Of a DNA stretch of 64,000 nt, positions 42,513 through 51,009 are shown piece by piece. Source of the stretch: Cytophagales bacterium WSM2-2 (lineage in GTDB: Bacteria; Bacteroidota; Bacteroidia; Cytophagales; Cyclobacteriaceae); NCBI GenBank assembly GCA_015472025.1, contig BNHL01000001.1:3274001-3338000 (forward strand), written 5' to 3'. Every line of letters begins with the position of its first letter. Positions within the stretch are counted from its first letter, which is position 1. The position numbers and the translations under genes are program-made. The notes below the pieces were generated by a model. The model did no database searches, was not told the origin of the DNA, and saw nothing but the letters and a program-made list of their open reading frames with translations.

Positions 42513-44381
42513 ATGATCACGATACTTCAATTACTCATTATCATTCCTTTGGCAGGATTTATGATTAGTCTGTTGATACCAAAATCAGATGAAAGAATGA
42601 TTTCGGTTGTCAGCTATCTCACTGCGGGTTTGCACTGGGCTTTGATTACGGGATTTAGTGTCTACTGGTTGTTTATCGGCTGCCCGACTATTGACCACGA
42701 AGACATTATGTTATATAAGACCGAGGGGTATGAGTTTTTTATTGATTTGTTCTTCGACAACGTGACTGCTGCTTACCTTTTCGTTGGATCATTTCTTACG
42801 TTCCTGGTTACAGTATACAGCAGATATTACATGCACCGGGAAGATGGATACAAACGATTTTTCAATACCGTTTTGTTTTTTTACGTAGGTTATAACATCA
42901 CGGTACTTTCCGGGAATCTTGAAACTCTGTTTATCGGATGGGAAGTTTTAGGGATATCTTCTTTTTTGCTGATTGCTTTCTACAAGCATCGATATCTTCC
43001 CGTGAAAAATGCTGTGAAAGTATTTTCAATTTACCGGGTAGCGGATGTGGGCTTGATCCTTGCTATGTGGATGAGCCATCACCTGTGGCATGCCAATATT
43101 ACTTTTGCAAAACTGAGTGACTTTGCAGACGTCCATGAGCACCTTCAATCTCACACAGTCATTGGTGTATTCATATCGGTAATGATCTTGATTTCGGCTG
43201 CTGCGAAGTCCGCACAGTTTCCGTTTTCTTCATGGTTGCCACGAGCGATGGAAGGGCCAACACCATCCAGTGCTATTTTTTATGGATCACTGGCTGTGCA
43301 CCTGGGAGTTTTCCTTTTGCTGCGTACTTTTCCTTTCTGGGAGGAACAAACTTCTGTACGAATTTTAATTGCGGTGATTGGTTTGATCACCACCTTGATT
43401 ACCACAGGTATTGCAAGAGTTCAATCGTCAGTTAAAAGCCAGATTGCGTACGCATCCGCAGCGCAGATCGGATTGATTTTTATTGAGGTTGCGGCAGGAC
43501 TGGAAAACCTGGCTCTGATTCACTTTGCAGGAAATGCTTTCTTGCGCACCTATCAACTTCTTGTTTCTCCTTCGGTAGTCAGCTATCTGATCCGTGAGCA
43601 GTTTTATAATTTCTCCCCGCACCAACGCTCTATCGAAGATTCGTGGCCAAAGAAAATGCAATACACGCTTTATATTTTGTGTGTGAAGGAATGGAACCTC
43701 GATGCTTTCATGTACCGCTACCTGTGGAACCCATTAAAGTGGGCTGGAAATAAAATTAATTTCCTTACGCTCAACGGAGCGTTGATGTTTTTTGTGGTGG
43801 CCTATTTCACTGGAATGTATCTCTTCATTAACGAAGACAATATTCCGGCTGTTATTCACGAGCGCCTGCCGATTTTCTTTTCTCTTATCGGACTGGTCAT
43901 GGTGTTGAAAGCATTTACAGAAAGGAAACTTTCACGCATGAGCTGGATGCTGATTCTGATGAATCACTTCTGGATCGCGCTGGCTATTTCTTTCAATGAG
44001 CATTTCAAGCTTTCACAACCATTGATGTATTTAAGTGGAATTTTATTTTTTGGAACCATTGGCTATCTGTGCTTGCGAAGGCTAAAACGACTTGAGGGCA
44101 ATATTGATCTCGATCAATTTCATGGTCATGCCTACAAGCATCCGAAAATTTCTTTAGTGTTTTTAATATGCTGCCTTGGAGTCACAGGCTTCCCGATTTC
44201 CCCGACTTTCATTGGTGAGGATATTATCTTCACTCACATCCATGAAGATCAGGCTATGCTTGCCTTGTTTACTTCACTGAGTTTTATTCTGGATGGACTC
44301 GCTATCATACGAATCTACGCTCGTGTTTTTCTGGGCCCGAATGTCAAATCGATTTACGAAATGGCTTACCGGTCTTCATAA
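42513..44381 (+). CDS. dabB: DabB, NuoL-like proton-conducting membrane subunit of the DAB complex
   Basis: A 622-residue protein of the proton-conducting NADH dehydrogenase/antiporter subunit family (NuoL/MrpA-like) with about 14 helices. Residues SAAAKSAQFPFSSWLPRAMEGPTPSSAIFYGSLAV show the family's helix-7/8 core with the lysine and glutamate used for proton movement. The segment is closer to the DabB branch than to NuoL (PSSAIFYGS in place of VSALIHAATM). It should let protons or sodium flow and drive DabA. ATG 42513 is preferred; an in-frame TTG at 42492 overlaps the dabA stop. No other NADH dehydrogenase genes are near, so a role in complex I is excluded by context. Confidence 0.9.
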   Translation: MITILQLLIIIPLAGFMISLLIPKSDERMISVVSYLTAGLHWALITGFSVYWLFIGCPTIDHEDIMLYKTEGYEFFIDLFFDNVTAAYLFVGSFLTFLVTVYSRYYMHREDGYKRFFNTVLFFYVGYNITVLSGNLETLFIGWEVLGISSFLLIAFYKHRYLPVKNAVKVFSIYRVADVGLILAMWMSHHLWHANITFAKLSDFADVHEHLQSHTVIGVFISVMILISAAAKSAQFPFSSWLPRAMEGPTPSSAIFYGSLAVHLGVFLLLRTFPFWEEQTSVRILIAVIGLITTLITTGIARVQSSVKSQIAYASAAQIGLIFIEVAAGLENLALIHFAGNAFLRTYQLLVSPSVVSYLIREQFYNFSPHQRSIEDSWPKKMQYTLYILCVKEWNLDAFMYRYLWNPLKWAGNKINFLTLNGALMFFVVAYFTGMYLFINEDNIPAVIHERLPIFFSLIGLVMVLKAFTERKLSRMSWMLILMNHFWIALAISFNEHFKLSQPLMYLSGILFFGTIGYLCLRRLKRLEGNIDLDQFHGHAYKHPKISLVFLICCLGVTGFPISPTFIGEDIIFTHIHEDQAMLALFTSLSFILDGLAIIRIYARVFLGPNVKSIYEMAYRSS

Positions 44382-44415
44382 ATTTACTTCCGGGTTTAAT
44401 CTACAGAGACGCTGT

Positions 44416-44835
44416 CTATTTTCGTAATAGATATTCAATAGCCATGGCATAACCTTCAAGACCAAATCCGGTAATCAATCCAGCACATTTGGAGGTAATC
44501 AGGCTGAGGTGGCGGAATTCTTCTCTTGCATAGATGTTGCTGATATGAACTTCGACTACCGGTGTTTTGATAGCAGCCACGGCATCATGTATAGCCACGG
44601 AAGTATGAGTATAAGCACCACCATTCAGGACGATCCCATGAAAATCAAATCCCACTTTATGCAACTGGTTAATGATTTCACCTTCTACATTGGATTGAAA
44701 ATAGAATAGTTCAGCTGATTGAAATCGCTGTCTCAGTTTTTCAAAGTATTTTTCAAAAGGTTCGTTGCCGTAAACATCAATTTCTCGCTTGCCTAACAGA
44801 TTGAGATTAGGCCCGTTTATGATCTGGATTTTCAT
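44416..44835 (-). CDS. aroQ: 3-dehydroquinate dehydratase, type II
   Basis: A 139-residue type II dehydroquinase for the third step of the shikimate pathway (dehydroquinate to dehydroshikimate). Motifs are NGPNLNLLGKREIDVYG (9-23, with the flexible-loop Arg), FFQSNVEGEIINQLH, NGGAYTHTSVAIHDA (with catalytic His), and VEVHISNIYAREEFRH. It is divergent from xerD, with 58 bp between, and convergent with dabB. Not in an operon with other aro genes. Confidence 0.95.
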   Translation of the reverse strand: MKIQIINGPNLNLLGKREIDVYGNEPFEKYFEKLRQRFQSAELFYFQSNVEGEIINQLHKVGFDFHGIVLNGGAYTHTSVAIHDAVAAIKTPVVEVHISNIYAREEFRHLSLITSKCAGLITGFGLEGYAMAIEYLLRK

Positions 44836-44848
44836 CAGTTAATAATTG

Positions 44849-44862
44849 TAATTTGCAAATTA
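44849..44862. promoter_or_regulatory. Symmetric promoter/operator palindrome between aroQ and xerD
   Basis: TAATTTGCAAATTA is a perfect 14-bp palindrome in the 58-bp gap between two divergent genes. Each half resembles a -7 box (TAATTTG) of Bacteroidota promoters with one base missing, so the two -7 regions may be back to back. Confidence 0.35.
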
Positions 44863-44893
44863 ACACGATCCAATCACTTCATCAACGACTACT

Positions 44894-45793
44894 TTGACTT
44901 GGGAACATTGCATTAAGGGATTTAGTCAGTATCTGAAACTGGAACGGTCGCTTTCACAGAACTCTATCGATGCCTATGTTCGGGATGCTGAAAAGCTCCA
45001 ACAGTATATGGAACTTTCAGGCACTAAATCAAGTCCGCTAAAAGTATCAACGAAGCAGCTTCAGAAGTTTATTCATTATATCAATGAGTTTGGGATAAGT
45101 GCGTATTCGCAGGCTCGTATACTCTCGGGCATCAAGGCGTTCTACAAATACCTTGTGTTTGAAGAATTGATGGATAGCAATCCGGCAGCTTTGCTTGAGG
45201 GCCCCAAACTCGGTCGGAAATTGCCGGATACGTTAGAATATACCGACATTGTAAAACTCCTGGATGCCATCGATCTTTCTTTGCCCGAAGGCGCCCGCAA
45301 CCGTGCGATGTTGGAAGTGCTTTATAGTTCGGGCCTCCGGGTCAGTGAGTTGGTAGACCTGAAACTAGCGAACGTTTATTTTGATATCGGCTTTCTACGT
45401 GTGATCGGCAAGGGAAATAAGGAGCGCCTTGTACCAGTAGGCCGGGATGCTATGAGGTACTTGAAAATCTACCTTGAAGAAGTTCGAAATCAGATACCCG
45501 TTCAAAAAGGTTTTGAAAACAATGCATTCCTTAACCGGAGAGGACGAAAACTCAGCAGGGTAATGGTATTTTTAATAATCAAAAGCCTGGCAGAAAAAAT
45601 AGGTTTGAAGAAGACAATCAGTCCGCACACGTTCAGACACTCATTTGCAACACACCTGATTGAGGGAGGTGCGGATCTGCGTGCAGTCCAGGAGATGTTG
45701 GGGCATTCATCAATCACTACAACTGAAATCTACACCCATCTCGACCGGGATTACTTGCGTCAGGTGGTGCAGGAGTTTCACCCAAGGGCCTGA
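44894..45793 (+). CDS. xerD: Tyrosine recombinase XerD-like
   Basis: A 299-residue site-specific tyrosine recombinase. The N-terminal SAM-like core-binding domain (1-90; GFSQYLKLERSLSQNSIDAY) is followed by the catalytic domain with the Arg in SSGLRVSELVDL, the Lys in GKGNKERLVPVG, HTFRHSFATHLIEGGADLRAVQEMLGHSS (His, Arg, second His) and the nucleophilic Tyr in TTEIYTH. The standard length and intact R-K-H-R-H-Y set favour a dimer-resolving XerC/D over an integrase. Start is TTG (44894), the first in-frame initiation codon near the family N-terminus. Divergent from aroQ. Confidence 0.9.
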   Translation: MTWEHCIKGFSQYLKLERSLSQNSIDAYVRDAEKLQQYMELSGTKSSPLKVSTKQLQKFIHYINEFGISAYSQARILSGIKAFYKYLVFEELMDSNPAALLEGPKLGRKLPDTLEYTDIVKLLDAIDLSLPEGARNRAMLEVLYSSGLRVSELVDLKLANVYFDIGFLRVIGKGNKERLVPVGRDAMRYLKIYLEEVRNQIPVQKGFENNAFLNRRGRKLSRVMVFLIIKSLAEKIGLKKTISPHTFRHSFATHLIEGGADLRAVQEMLGHSSITTTEIYTHLDRDYLRQVVQEFHPRA

Positions 45794-45812
45794 ATAAGAA
45801 AATGTTTTTCGT

Positions 45813-45820
45813 TAAATTTG
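45813..45820 (+). promoter_or_regulatory. Putative -7 element just before the DUF4136 gene
   Basis: TAAATTTG (exact TAnnTTTG) ends 3 nt before the ATG at 45824, so a transcript would start at the start codon (leaderless). Confidence 0.38.
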
Positions 45821-45823
45821 AGT

Positions 45824-46345
45824 ATGAAAATCCTTGTCGCTTTTCTGTCTATCATTTCATTTTCAGCTTACAGTCAGGAAATTAAAGTAGAGTACGACAA
45901 GAAGCACGACTTCACTAAGTATCGGACTTTTTCATTTGGCGAAAGCCAGGTGATCACACCCAAGGACCGAAAGCTGGTAAGTGACGCCACTATTGACCAG
46001 TGGATTAAGAAAGGTGTTACGAGAGAGTTGGAGTTCAAAGGCTTAAAGAAAGTTGAGGCAGGCGGTGATGTGGTTGTCACCTATGCTGTTGGTACGATGG
46101 CTCGCTCGGATATGCAGTCGGTCGGTCCATTGGGACAGACACCCGGTTCAGATGCAACCACCTGGACGCGTAGTTACAATCAGACCAGCCTAATCATTGA
46201 CCTGAACAATAAAAGCAATTTCCTTGTCTGGCGCGTAAACTCCATTGCAGACGTGGTAGGAGCCGATGCAGAGCGTACAATCGATGCTATTGTAGAAAGA
46301 GGCTTCAAGAAATTTGCCAAAGGCAAGAAGAAGAAATCACGCTAA
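45824..46345 (+). CDS. DUF4136 domain lipoprotein/secreted protein
   Basis: A 173-residue protein with a signal peptide (MKILVAFLSIISFSAYSQ). The DUF4136 domain follows: EYDKKHDFTKYRTFSFGESQ, DATIDQWIKKGVTRELEFKGLKKV, GDVVVTYAVGTM, and SLIIDLNNKSNFLVWR. The family is found in outer-membrane proteins and is unassigned. It overlaps the convergent exonuclease gene at the 3' end by 9 nt. ATG 45824 is preferred to a TTG six nt earlier. Confidence 0.85.
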   Translation: MKILVAFLSIISFSAYSQEIKVEYDKKHDFTKYRTFSFGESQVITPKDRKLVSDATIDQWIKKGVTRELEFKGLKKVEAGGDVVVTYAVGTMARSDMQSVGPLGQTPGSDATTWTRSYNQTSLIIDLNNKSNFLVWRVNSIADVVGADAERTIDAIVERGFKKFAKGKKKKSR

Positions 46346-46927
46346 GGCTGCCCTGAGTTTTTTATAAATTTCGAGACATACCCAGGCATCTGTAGCTGCG
46401 TAGCTAACCTGCTTTTCATTTAGTACCAAGGCCTCCCAATTGCTGGTTTGCGCTGTCTTGGAAACGCGGAATCCAAGAAGCAAGCCGGTGAGTTTCTTTA
46501 CTCCCTCTTCCTGCAGACCAGCGTCTTTCGCGAGATCAGCGAGTTCGGCAATGCCTTTTGGAGTAAATTTTTTTAATCGTTGGAGTGCTTTAATGTCATC
46601 GCGAAGTGCTACACCTGCTTTTAATGTTTTTTCGTTTTCAAGAAACTGAATGATCTCCGGAGTAACACCTGTCTTGTTGATCCGGACGAGAAATACTTTA
46701 TCCGGTAAAGCGATCTGCATGAGCGCCACTTTATTTTGATGGCCGCGGACAAACACAGGTTTTGTTTCTGTATCGAAACCAACCACTGCCTGACGATTCA
46801 CTTCTGAAAAAACAGCTTCCAGGGCAGATGCTTGTTCAATAACAGTAATATTTCCCTCAAATGCACCTAATGGAAGGGCATTGATTTCTTCGCTCGAAAT
46901 AGTCGTTTTCTGAAAGTGATCTGGCAT
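46337..46927 (-). CDS. 3'-5' exonuclease, RNase D/DEDD type
   Basis: A 196-residue DEDDy-type exonuclease of the RNase D/WRN-like branch. The catalytic residues are in VVGFDTETKPVF (D-E), an Asp in AGVALRDDIKAL and a Tyr/Asp near the C-terminus (YAATDAWVCLEIYKKL). It lacks the HRDC domains of true RNase D, so it is a short form common in Bacteroidota. Its substrate (RNA 3' ends or DNA) is not clear. It sits immediately after the saccharopine dehydrogenase-like gene (their ends abut), so the two are in the same operon. Confidence 0.85.
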   Translation of the reverse strand: MPDHFQKTTISSEEINALPLGAFEGNITVIEQASALEAVFSEVNRQAVVGFDTETKPVFVRGHQNKVALMQIALPDKVFLVRINKTGVTPEIIQFLENEKTLKAGVALRDDIKALQRLKKFTPKGIAELADLAKDAGLQEEGVKKLTGLLLGFRVSKTAQTSNWEALVLNEKQVSYAATDAWVCLEIYKKLRAALA

Positions 46928-48055
46928 CTAACTTTCTTTCTTTTTATAAATTACTCCGCGATCCGCCAGGTGTTTTACCACAAAACTGAAATCTTCTTCT
47001 TTTTCACCCACGTATTCCGGAGGACAAATTCCTTTCCTGCTGAACTGACCTGTTGCTACCAAATGCGCTACAGCCGTGCACGTGTATCCTGTAGTCCTCG
47101 CCATTGATAATGTGCCAGTTGATTTCTCGGTGCGGTCAAGCAAGTTGTATTCATACTTTTTGAATGAACCATCTTCAGTTCCATCCATGCGAATTCGCAT
47201 CACCGTAAATTCTTCTTCGCCTGGTTTCAATTTCCATTTGGGAAACAAAAGTTTTGCAGTCACATCCACAGGCTTGAGTTTTACACCCTTGACTTCGATT
47301 TCCTCATGTGAAAAAAATCCTGTTTCGCGAAGTACACGAAGGTATTCGATGCATCCCGGGTAGCGCAACGTTTTTTCAATCATGTTGGGAATATGGGGCA
47401 TCGTTTTAATCAATGAACGCAGTCCATCTGAATTCCATGATTCGAGCGTTCCCACACCATCAAAATGAATTAATTCCGGATCGGAGAGCGCCTCTTTGGT
47501 GATCATGGCGTGATTCTGAACATAACGTGCCGGACGAATATATTCTTCGATTACGTCAATAGGGGAGAACACTGCTTTGTATTCGTAGGGCCACTCGCGA
47601 ACTACCGGCAATCCACCCACGAGGCATTCATAATTTTGGATTTTCATTCGCTTGTTGTGGTACCCGAGAATAATATTTCCCATGCCGGGTGCGACACCAC
47701 AATCCGTTACAATAGTGACATTTTTCTTTTTTGCAGCCTCATCCAATTGAAATGGATCTTCTGGAAAAAAAGAAATGTCCACCATATTTTTTCCGGCATC
47801 AATTATCGTTTGTGCATTCCTTAGCCCCATAAACCCCGGCACAGAGCCAATGACAAGGTCAAAGGGCTGAACGAGTGTGATCAGTCGATCGTGGTCCGCC
47901 AAGTCTGTCTTCGTGGTTTTAATCCCATGAGCTTCAACAGCTTTAAGCGCTTCTTCATTGATATCGGCCGCAGTCACATCAAAATCCCTGGCTAAATCCT
48001 TGGCCATTACATGCCCCACCAGTCCTGCTCCAAGCACAATCACTTTCTTTTTCAT
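46928..48055 (-). CDS. Saccharopine dehydrogenase family protein
   Basis: A 375-residue NAD(P)-dependent dehydrogenase of the saccharopine dehydrogenase-like family. An N-terminal Rossmann fold (KVIVLGAGLVGHVMAKDLA, residues 3-21) precedes TDCGVAPGMGNIILG in the middle and ARTTGYTCTAVAHLVATGQ at the C-terminal end. It could act as lysine/saccharopine or carboxynorspermidine-type oxidoreductase; the exact substrate is undecided. ATG 48055 begins exactly at the Rossmann fold. It abuts the exonuclease gene and is 23 bp from the divergent DUF4442 gene. Confidence 0.85.
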   Translation of the reverse strand: MKKKVIVLGAGLVGHVMAKDLARDFDVTAADINEEALKAVEAHGIKTTKTDLADHDRLITLVQPFDLVIGSVPGFMGLRNAQTIIDAGKNMVDISFFPEDPFQLDEAAKKKNVTIVTDCGVAPGMGNIILGYHNKRMKIQNYECLVGGLPVVREWPYEYKAVFSPIDVIEEYIRPARYVQNHAMITKEALSDPELIHFDGVGTLESWNSDGLRSLIKTMPHIPNMIEKTLRYPGCIEYLRVLRETGFFSHEEIEVKGVKLKPVDVTAKLLFPKWKLKPGEEEFTVMRIRMDGTEDGSFKKYEYNLLDRTEKSTGTLSMARTTGYTCTAVAHLVATGQFSRKGICPPEYVGEKEEDFSFVVKHLADRGVIYKKKES

Positions 48056-48078
48056 ACATTTCTCAAAATGAATACCCA

Positions 48079-48585
48079 ATGAATCCCGCCAAGTTAATTG
48101 AAAAAGCAAAACAATCACGTTTTTATCTCTGGCTTTTGAACTTGGCACTCGCCAGGATGATTCCTTTCAACCTGCCACATGGATTTGAAATCACCCATTT
48201 GGCGGATGGTCACTTAAAAACGAAACTGCCTTACAAAAGAAAGAATCTGAATCATGTTCGGGGATTGCATGCATGTGCCTTAGCGACATTGAGCGAGTTT
48301 ACCACCGGTTTCCTTTTGATCAGCCGACTGGGAATGGACCGATATCGCCTGATTCTTCAAAAACTCGAAATGAACTATCACTACCAGGGAAAAATGGATG
48401 CGGTTTCTGAATTCACAGCTTCCGAAACTTGGCTAGATCAAAACGTTTTTCTGCCACTCAAGACGAATGAATCAGTTGTTGTTCCCTGCGAAGTCAAAAT
48501 TTTCGATATAAAGGGCAATCACCTGACAACAGCTATCGCCTATTGGCAACTGAAAGACTGGAAGAAAGTAAAGACCAAGAGCTGA
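48079..48585 (+). CDS. DUF4442 hotdog-fold thioesterase-like protein
   Basis: A 168-residue protein with the DUF4442 layout of a hotdog fold: RMIPFNLPHGFEITHLADGHLK, LNHVRGLHACALATLSEFTTG and a charged helix near the end. DUF4442 is related to acyl-CoA thioesterases, but lacks a strict active site signature, so it may be a thioesterase or an acyl-binding protein. It starts only 23 bp from the divergent dehydrogenase gene and is followed by the Mpo1-like gene, in a lipid-oriented group. Confidence 0.8.
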   Translation: MNPAKLIEKAKQSRFYLWLLNLALARMIPFNLPHGFEITHLADGHLKTKLPYKRKNLNHVRGLHACALATLSEFTTGFLLISRLGMDRYRLILQKLEMNYHYQGKMDAVSEFTASETWLDQNVFLPLKTNESVVVPCEVKIFDIKGNHLTTAIAYWQLKDWKKVKTKS

Positions 48586-48643
48586 TCTTCAACTTGACAA
48601 CTTAACAAGTTTGAACTAGCTTGTATCAATTAATTCTGGCTCC

Positions 48644-49120
48644 ATGAGAAAAATCGATCAGCTCCTTACTGAATATGGCGAGAGTCATCAGAATGCCACC
48701 AACAAAACGATTCACTGGATATGTGTGCCCTTGATTTTTTTTAGTGTTGTGGCGTTGATTGCATCTATTCCAAATGACTTCCTTAGAAATACTTTCGGCA
48801 ACTTTCAATATTTGAATTGGGCAACCGTGATCCTTGTCCTGGTGATGGCTTATTATGTTTCGTTATCTATTCCACTTTCCATTGGGATGCTGTTGTTCTC
48901 GTTGCTCTGCCTCTTTGCTATCAATGGATTGGTAAGAATGGTTGACATGCCGCTTTGGCTGACAGCCGTGATCATTTTTGTAGCCGCATGGATCGGGCAA
49001 TTTTACGGACATAAGATCGAAGGAAAGAAACCCTCGTTTTTTAAAGACTTACAATTCTTGTTAATTGGGCCGGCCTGGCTTATGCACTTCATTTACAAGC
49101 GACTTGGAATTCCGTACTGA
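48644..49120 (+). CDS. Mpo1-like (DUF962) membrane protein
   Basis: A 158-residue membrane protein with three or four helices, and the DUF962/Mpo1 motifs YGESHQNATNKTIHWICVPLIF and HKIEGKKPSFFKDLQFLLIGPAWLMHF. The yeast homologue Mpo1 is a 2-hydroxy fatty acid dioxygenase (alpha-oxidation; Fe2+-dependent). The histidines that would bind iron (H18, H27-like, H137-like positions) appear to be kept. Its stop abuts the next gene's start. Together with the PhyH-like protein (51 kb) it may indicate 2-hydroxy fatty acid metabolism, an inference. Confidence 0.82.
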   Translation: MRKIDQLLTEYGESHQNATNKTIHWICVPLIFFSVVALIASIPNDFLRNTFGNFQYLNWATVILVLVMAYYVSLSIPLSIGMLLFSLLCLFAINGLVRMVDMPLWLTAVIIFVAAWIGQFYGHKIEGKKPSFFKDLQFLLIGPAWLMHFIYKRLGIPY

Positions 49121-50056
49121 TTGAGCAAATACACTTTTTACGAAAGCCAGCCGATTGATTGTTCGGTTTCAGTCGAGCGTTTTCTTTTCAACGAAGAAAG
49201 GCATCTCCAGACGCAATCATCATCAAGTTGGTGTTCTTTTTTCTGGATTGACGATCAGGCACGTAAGGTAGTTGCCCAAATTAATTTTAATATTTTAAAT
49301 GGTGTAGCCACGAGTCCCTTCAAGGCACCCTTTGGCTCTGTTCAATTTTCGGAAAATCTTGCTCCGGAATCGTTGCTTCGTTTTTTGATGGAGTGCGAGA
49401 AAAAATTAAGAGAAGAAGGTGTAAGGCGAATTGTGATTAAAGACACCCCGCAAATTTACAGGCCACAGCAGTCGGCCATGCTTACGGTTCTGCTATCGGA
49501 TTTGGATTTTAAAATAACCAGAAATGAAATCTGTTCATCAGTCAATGTCGATAAGATTTTGTGGGAGGAAAAAATATCGAAAGATGAACTCTATCATTTG
49601 AAGAGATGTCAGCGTGAAGGTCTTGAGTTTCATCAAATCCCGTTGTCGAAATTGGATGGAGTATACCGGTTTATCGAACAGTCCCGGCACGAGCGTGGAA
49701 TGACTTTAAGTTTGACGCTCGATCAAATGAAGACCACCGTCAGTAGTTGCCCAAACGATTTTTTGCTGTTCGGAGTGTTTCAAAACAGAGAGATGGTTGC
49801 AGCGGCAATCGCCATCAAGGTTAATGACCGGATACTTTATGATTTTTATTATGGCCATAGTAAAGCCAGCAACCATCTTAGCCCTGTTGTTCTCCTTTTG
49901 CATAAGCAATACGCCTTTTGCCAGGCAAATGGATTTGGCCTATTGGATTTAGGAACTTCATCTTTGGAGAATAAGACCAATTTCAGCCTGCTCAATTTCA
50001 AAACTCAGGTAGGAGGAGCTTTGTCGATGAAATTGACCTTTCAAAAAGAACTGTGA
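49121..50056 (+). CDS. FemAB-like/GNAT-fold acyltransferase, uncharacterised
   Basis: A 311-residue protein with a C-terminal half resembling the FemAB/BioF2-like GNAT domain (IEQSRHERGMTLSLTLDQM, AAAIAIKVNDRILYDFYYGHS, LLLHKQYAFCQANGFGLLDLGTS). Such domains transfer acyl or aminoacyl groups in cell-wall or polysaccharide assembly. The N-terminal half is a degenerate second lobe. The start is a TTG at 49121, which abuts the Mpo1-like stop, and its end overlaps the glycosyltransferase start by 4 nt. The pairing with a GT2 gene points to surface polysaccharide modification. The specific reaction is unknown. Confidence 0.72.
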   Translation: MSKYTFYESQPIDCSVSVERFLFNEERHLQTQSSSSWCSFFWIDDQARKVVAQINFNILNGVATSPFKAPFGSVQFSENLAPESLLRFLMECEKKLREEGVRRIVIKDTPQIYRPQQSAMLTVLLSDLDFKITRNEICSSVNVDKILWEEKISKDELYHLKRCQREGLEFHQIPLSKLDGVYRFIEQSRHERGMTLSLTLDQMKTTVSSCPNDFLLFGVFQNREMVAAAIAIKVNDRILYDFYYGHSKASNHLSPVVLLLHKQYAFCQANGFGLLDLGTSSLENKTNFSLLNFKTQVGGALSMKLTFQKEL

Positions 50057-51009
50057 TGGATCCGCTGGTGTCGGTCGTCTGTCTTTGTTATAATCAGCAG
50101 GAATTTGTTGTAGAGGCATTGGAGTCAGTATTGCAGCAAACCTATTCCAATATTCAATTAATTATTGTTGACGATTGTAGTACCGATGAAAGTGTTTCAC
50201 GGATTCAAACTGTTTTAGATAAAAATCCCGGGATTAAATTTCTTTGGTTAACCGAAAATTTGGGGAACTGTGCTGCATTCAATAAAGGGTTTGCATTAGT
50301 GGAAGGAGAGTTCGTGATCGATTTTGCTGCCGATGATGTAATGCACACTCAGCGCATTGAGAAGCAGGTAAATCAATTCCGGAAACTTGATACTTCCTAT
50401 GGAATTGCCTTTTCCAACGCGGACTACATTGACTCAAGTGGGACGATTTTAAGAAATCACTCGGGTCATCTTTTGCAAAAAGGATTGCTTGAAAGAATTC
50501 CGGAAGGGCTTATTTTCAGAGATGTCCTCAGTCGTTATTTCATCTGTGGCCCTACTATGATAATTCGCAAAATTGTATTAGACCGGTTGAATGGCTATGA
50601 CGAAAATTTAGCTTACGAGGACTTTGACTTTTGGGTCCGGTCGTCCAGGGAATTTAAGTATGCTTACCTGGACGAAGTTTTAACAAAGGTGCGCAGGTCG
50701 GGCAATTCAATGTCCTCGGGTTGGTATCGACAAGGAGACAGGCAGCTTCACTCAACTTTTTTGGTATGCCAAAAGGCGGTTACACTTTGCCGAGACGAAG
50801 GTGATCGGCTGGTGTTACTCCAGCGAGTACGTTACGAATTCAGGCAGGCAATTTTTTCAGGAAATAAAATCGAAGCGAGGTTGTTCGGTCAGTTGGAAAA
50901 GGAAATTGCTCGTCATCATTGGCGGTTTTATTTTTATTCCATGGTCTCATTTATTCCTTTGCCATGGTCGTGGATAAGAAAGATTTATCACCAATGGAAA
51001 TATGGCTAA
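50053..51009 (+). CDS. Family 2 glycosyltransferase
   Basis: A 318-residue GT-A fold enzyme (GT2). The N-terminal VSVVCLCYNQQEFVVEALES leads to the nucleotide-binding IIVDDCSTDES (DXD-like), followed by FAADDVMHTQRIEKQ (second Asp pair) and the acceptor-site GYDENLAYEDFDFWVR. The C-terminus ends in a short amphipathic helix without a transmembrane segment. It transfers a sugar from a nucleotide donor to a lipid or polysaccharide, most likely on the cytosolic side. GTG 50053 overlaps the upstream stop; ATG 50056 is equally possible. The 3' end overlaps the convergent PhyH-like gene by 4 nt. Confidence 0.9.
   Translation: MMDPLVSVVCLCYNQQEFVVEALESVLQQTYSNIQLIIVDDCSTDESVSRIQTVLDKNPGIKFLWLTENLGNCAAFNKGFALVEGEFVIDFAADDVMHTQRIEKQVNQFRKLDTSYGIAFSNADYIDSSGTILRNHSGHLLQKGLLERIPEGLIFRDVLSRYFICGPTMIIRKIVLDRLNGYDENLAYEDFDFWVRSSREFKYAYLDEVLTKVRRSGNSMSSGWYRQGDRQLHSTFLVCQKAVTLCRDEGDRLVLLQRVRYEFRQAIFSGNKIEARLFGQLEKEIARHHWRFYFYSMVSFIPLPWSWIRKIYHQWKYG

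Noticed and set aside
42513..44381. dabB as NuoL of respiratory complex I
   Set aside because: No other nuo genes nearby, directly follows dabA, and the core helix lacks the VSALIHAATM form of NuoL.
44894..45793. xerD-like gene as an integrase of a mobile element
   Set aside because: Standard Xer length and motifs, housekeeping neighbours, no att repeats or cargo genes seen.
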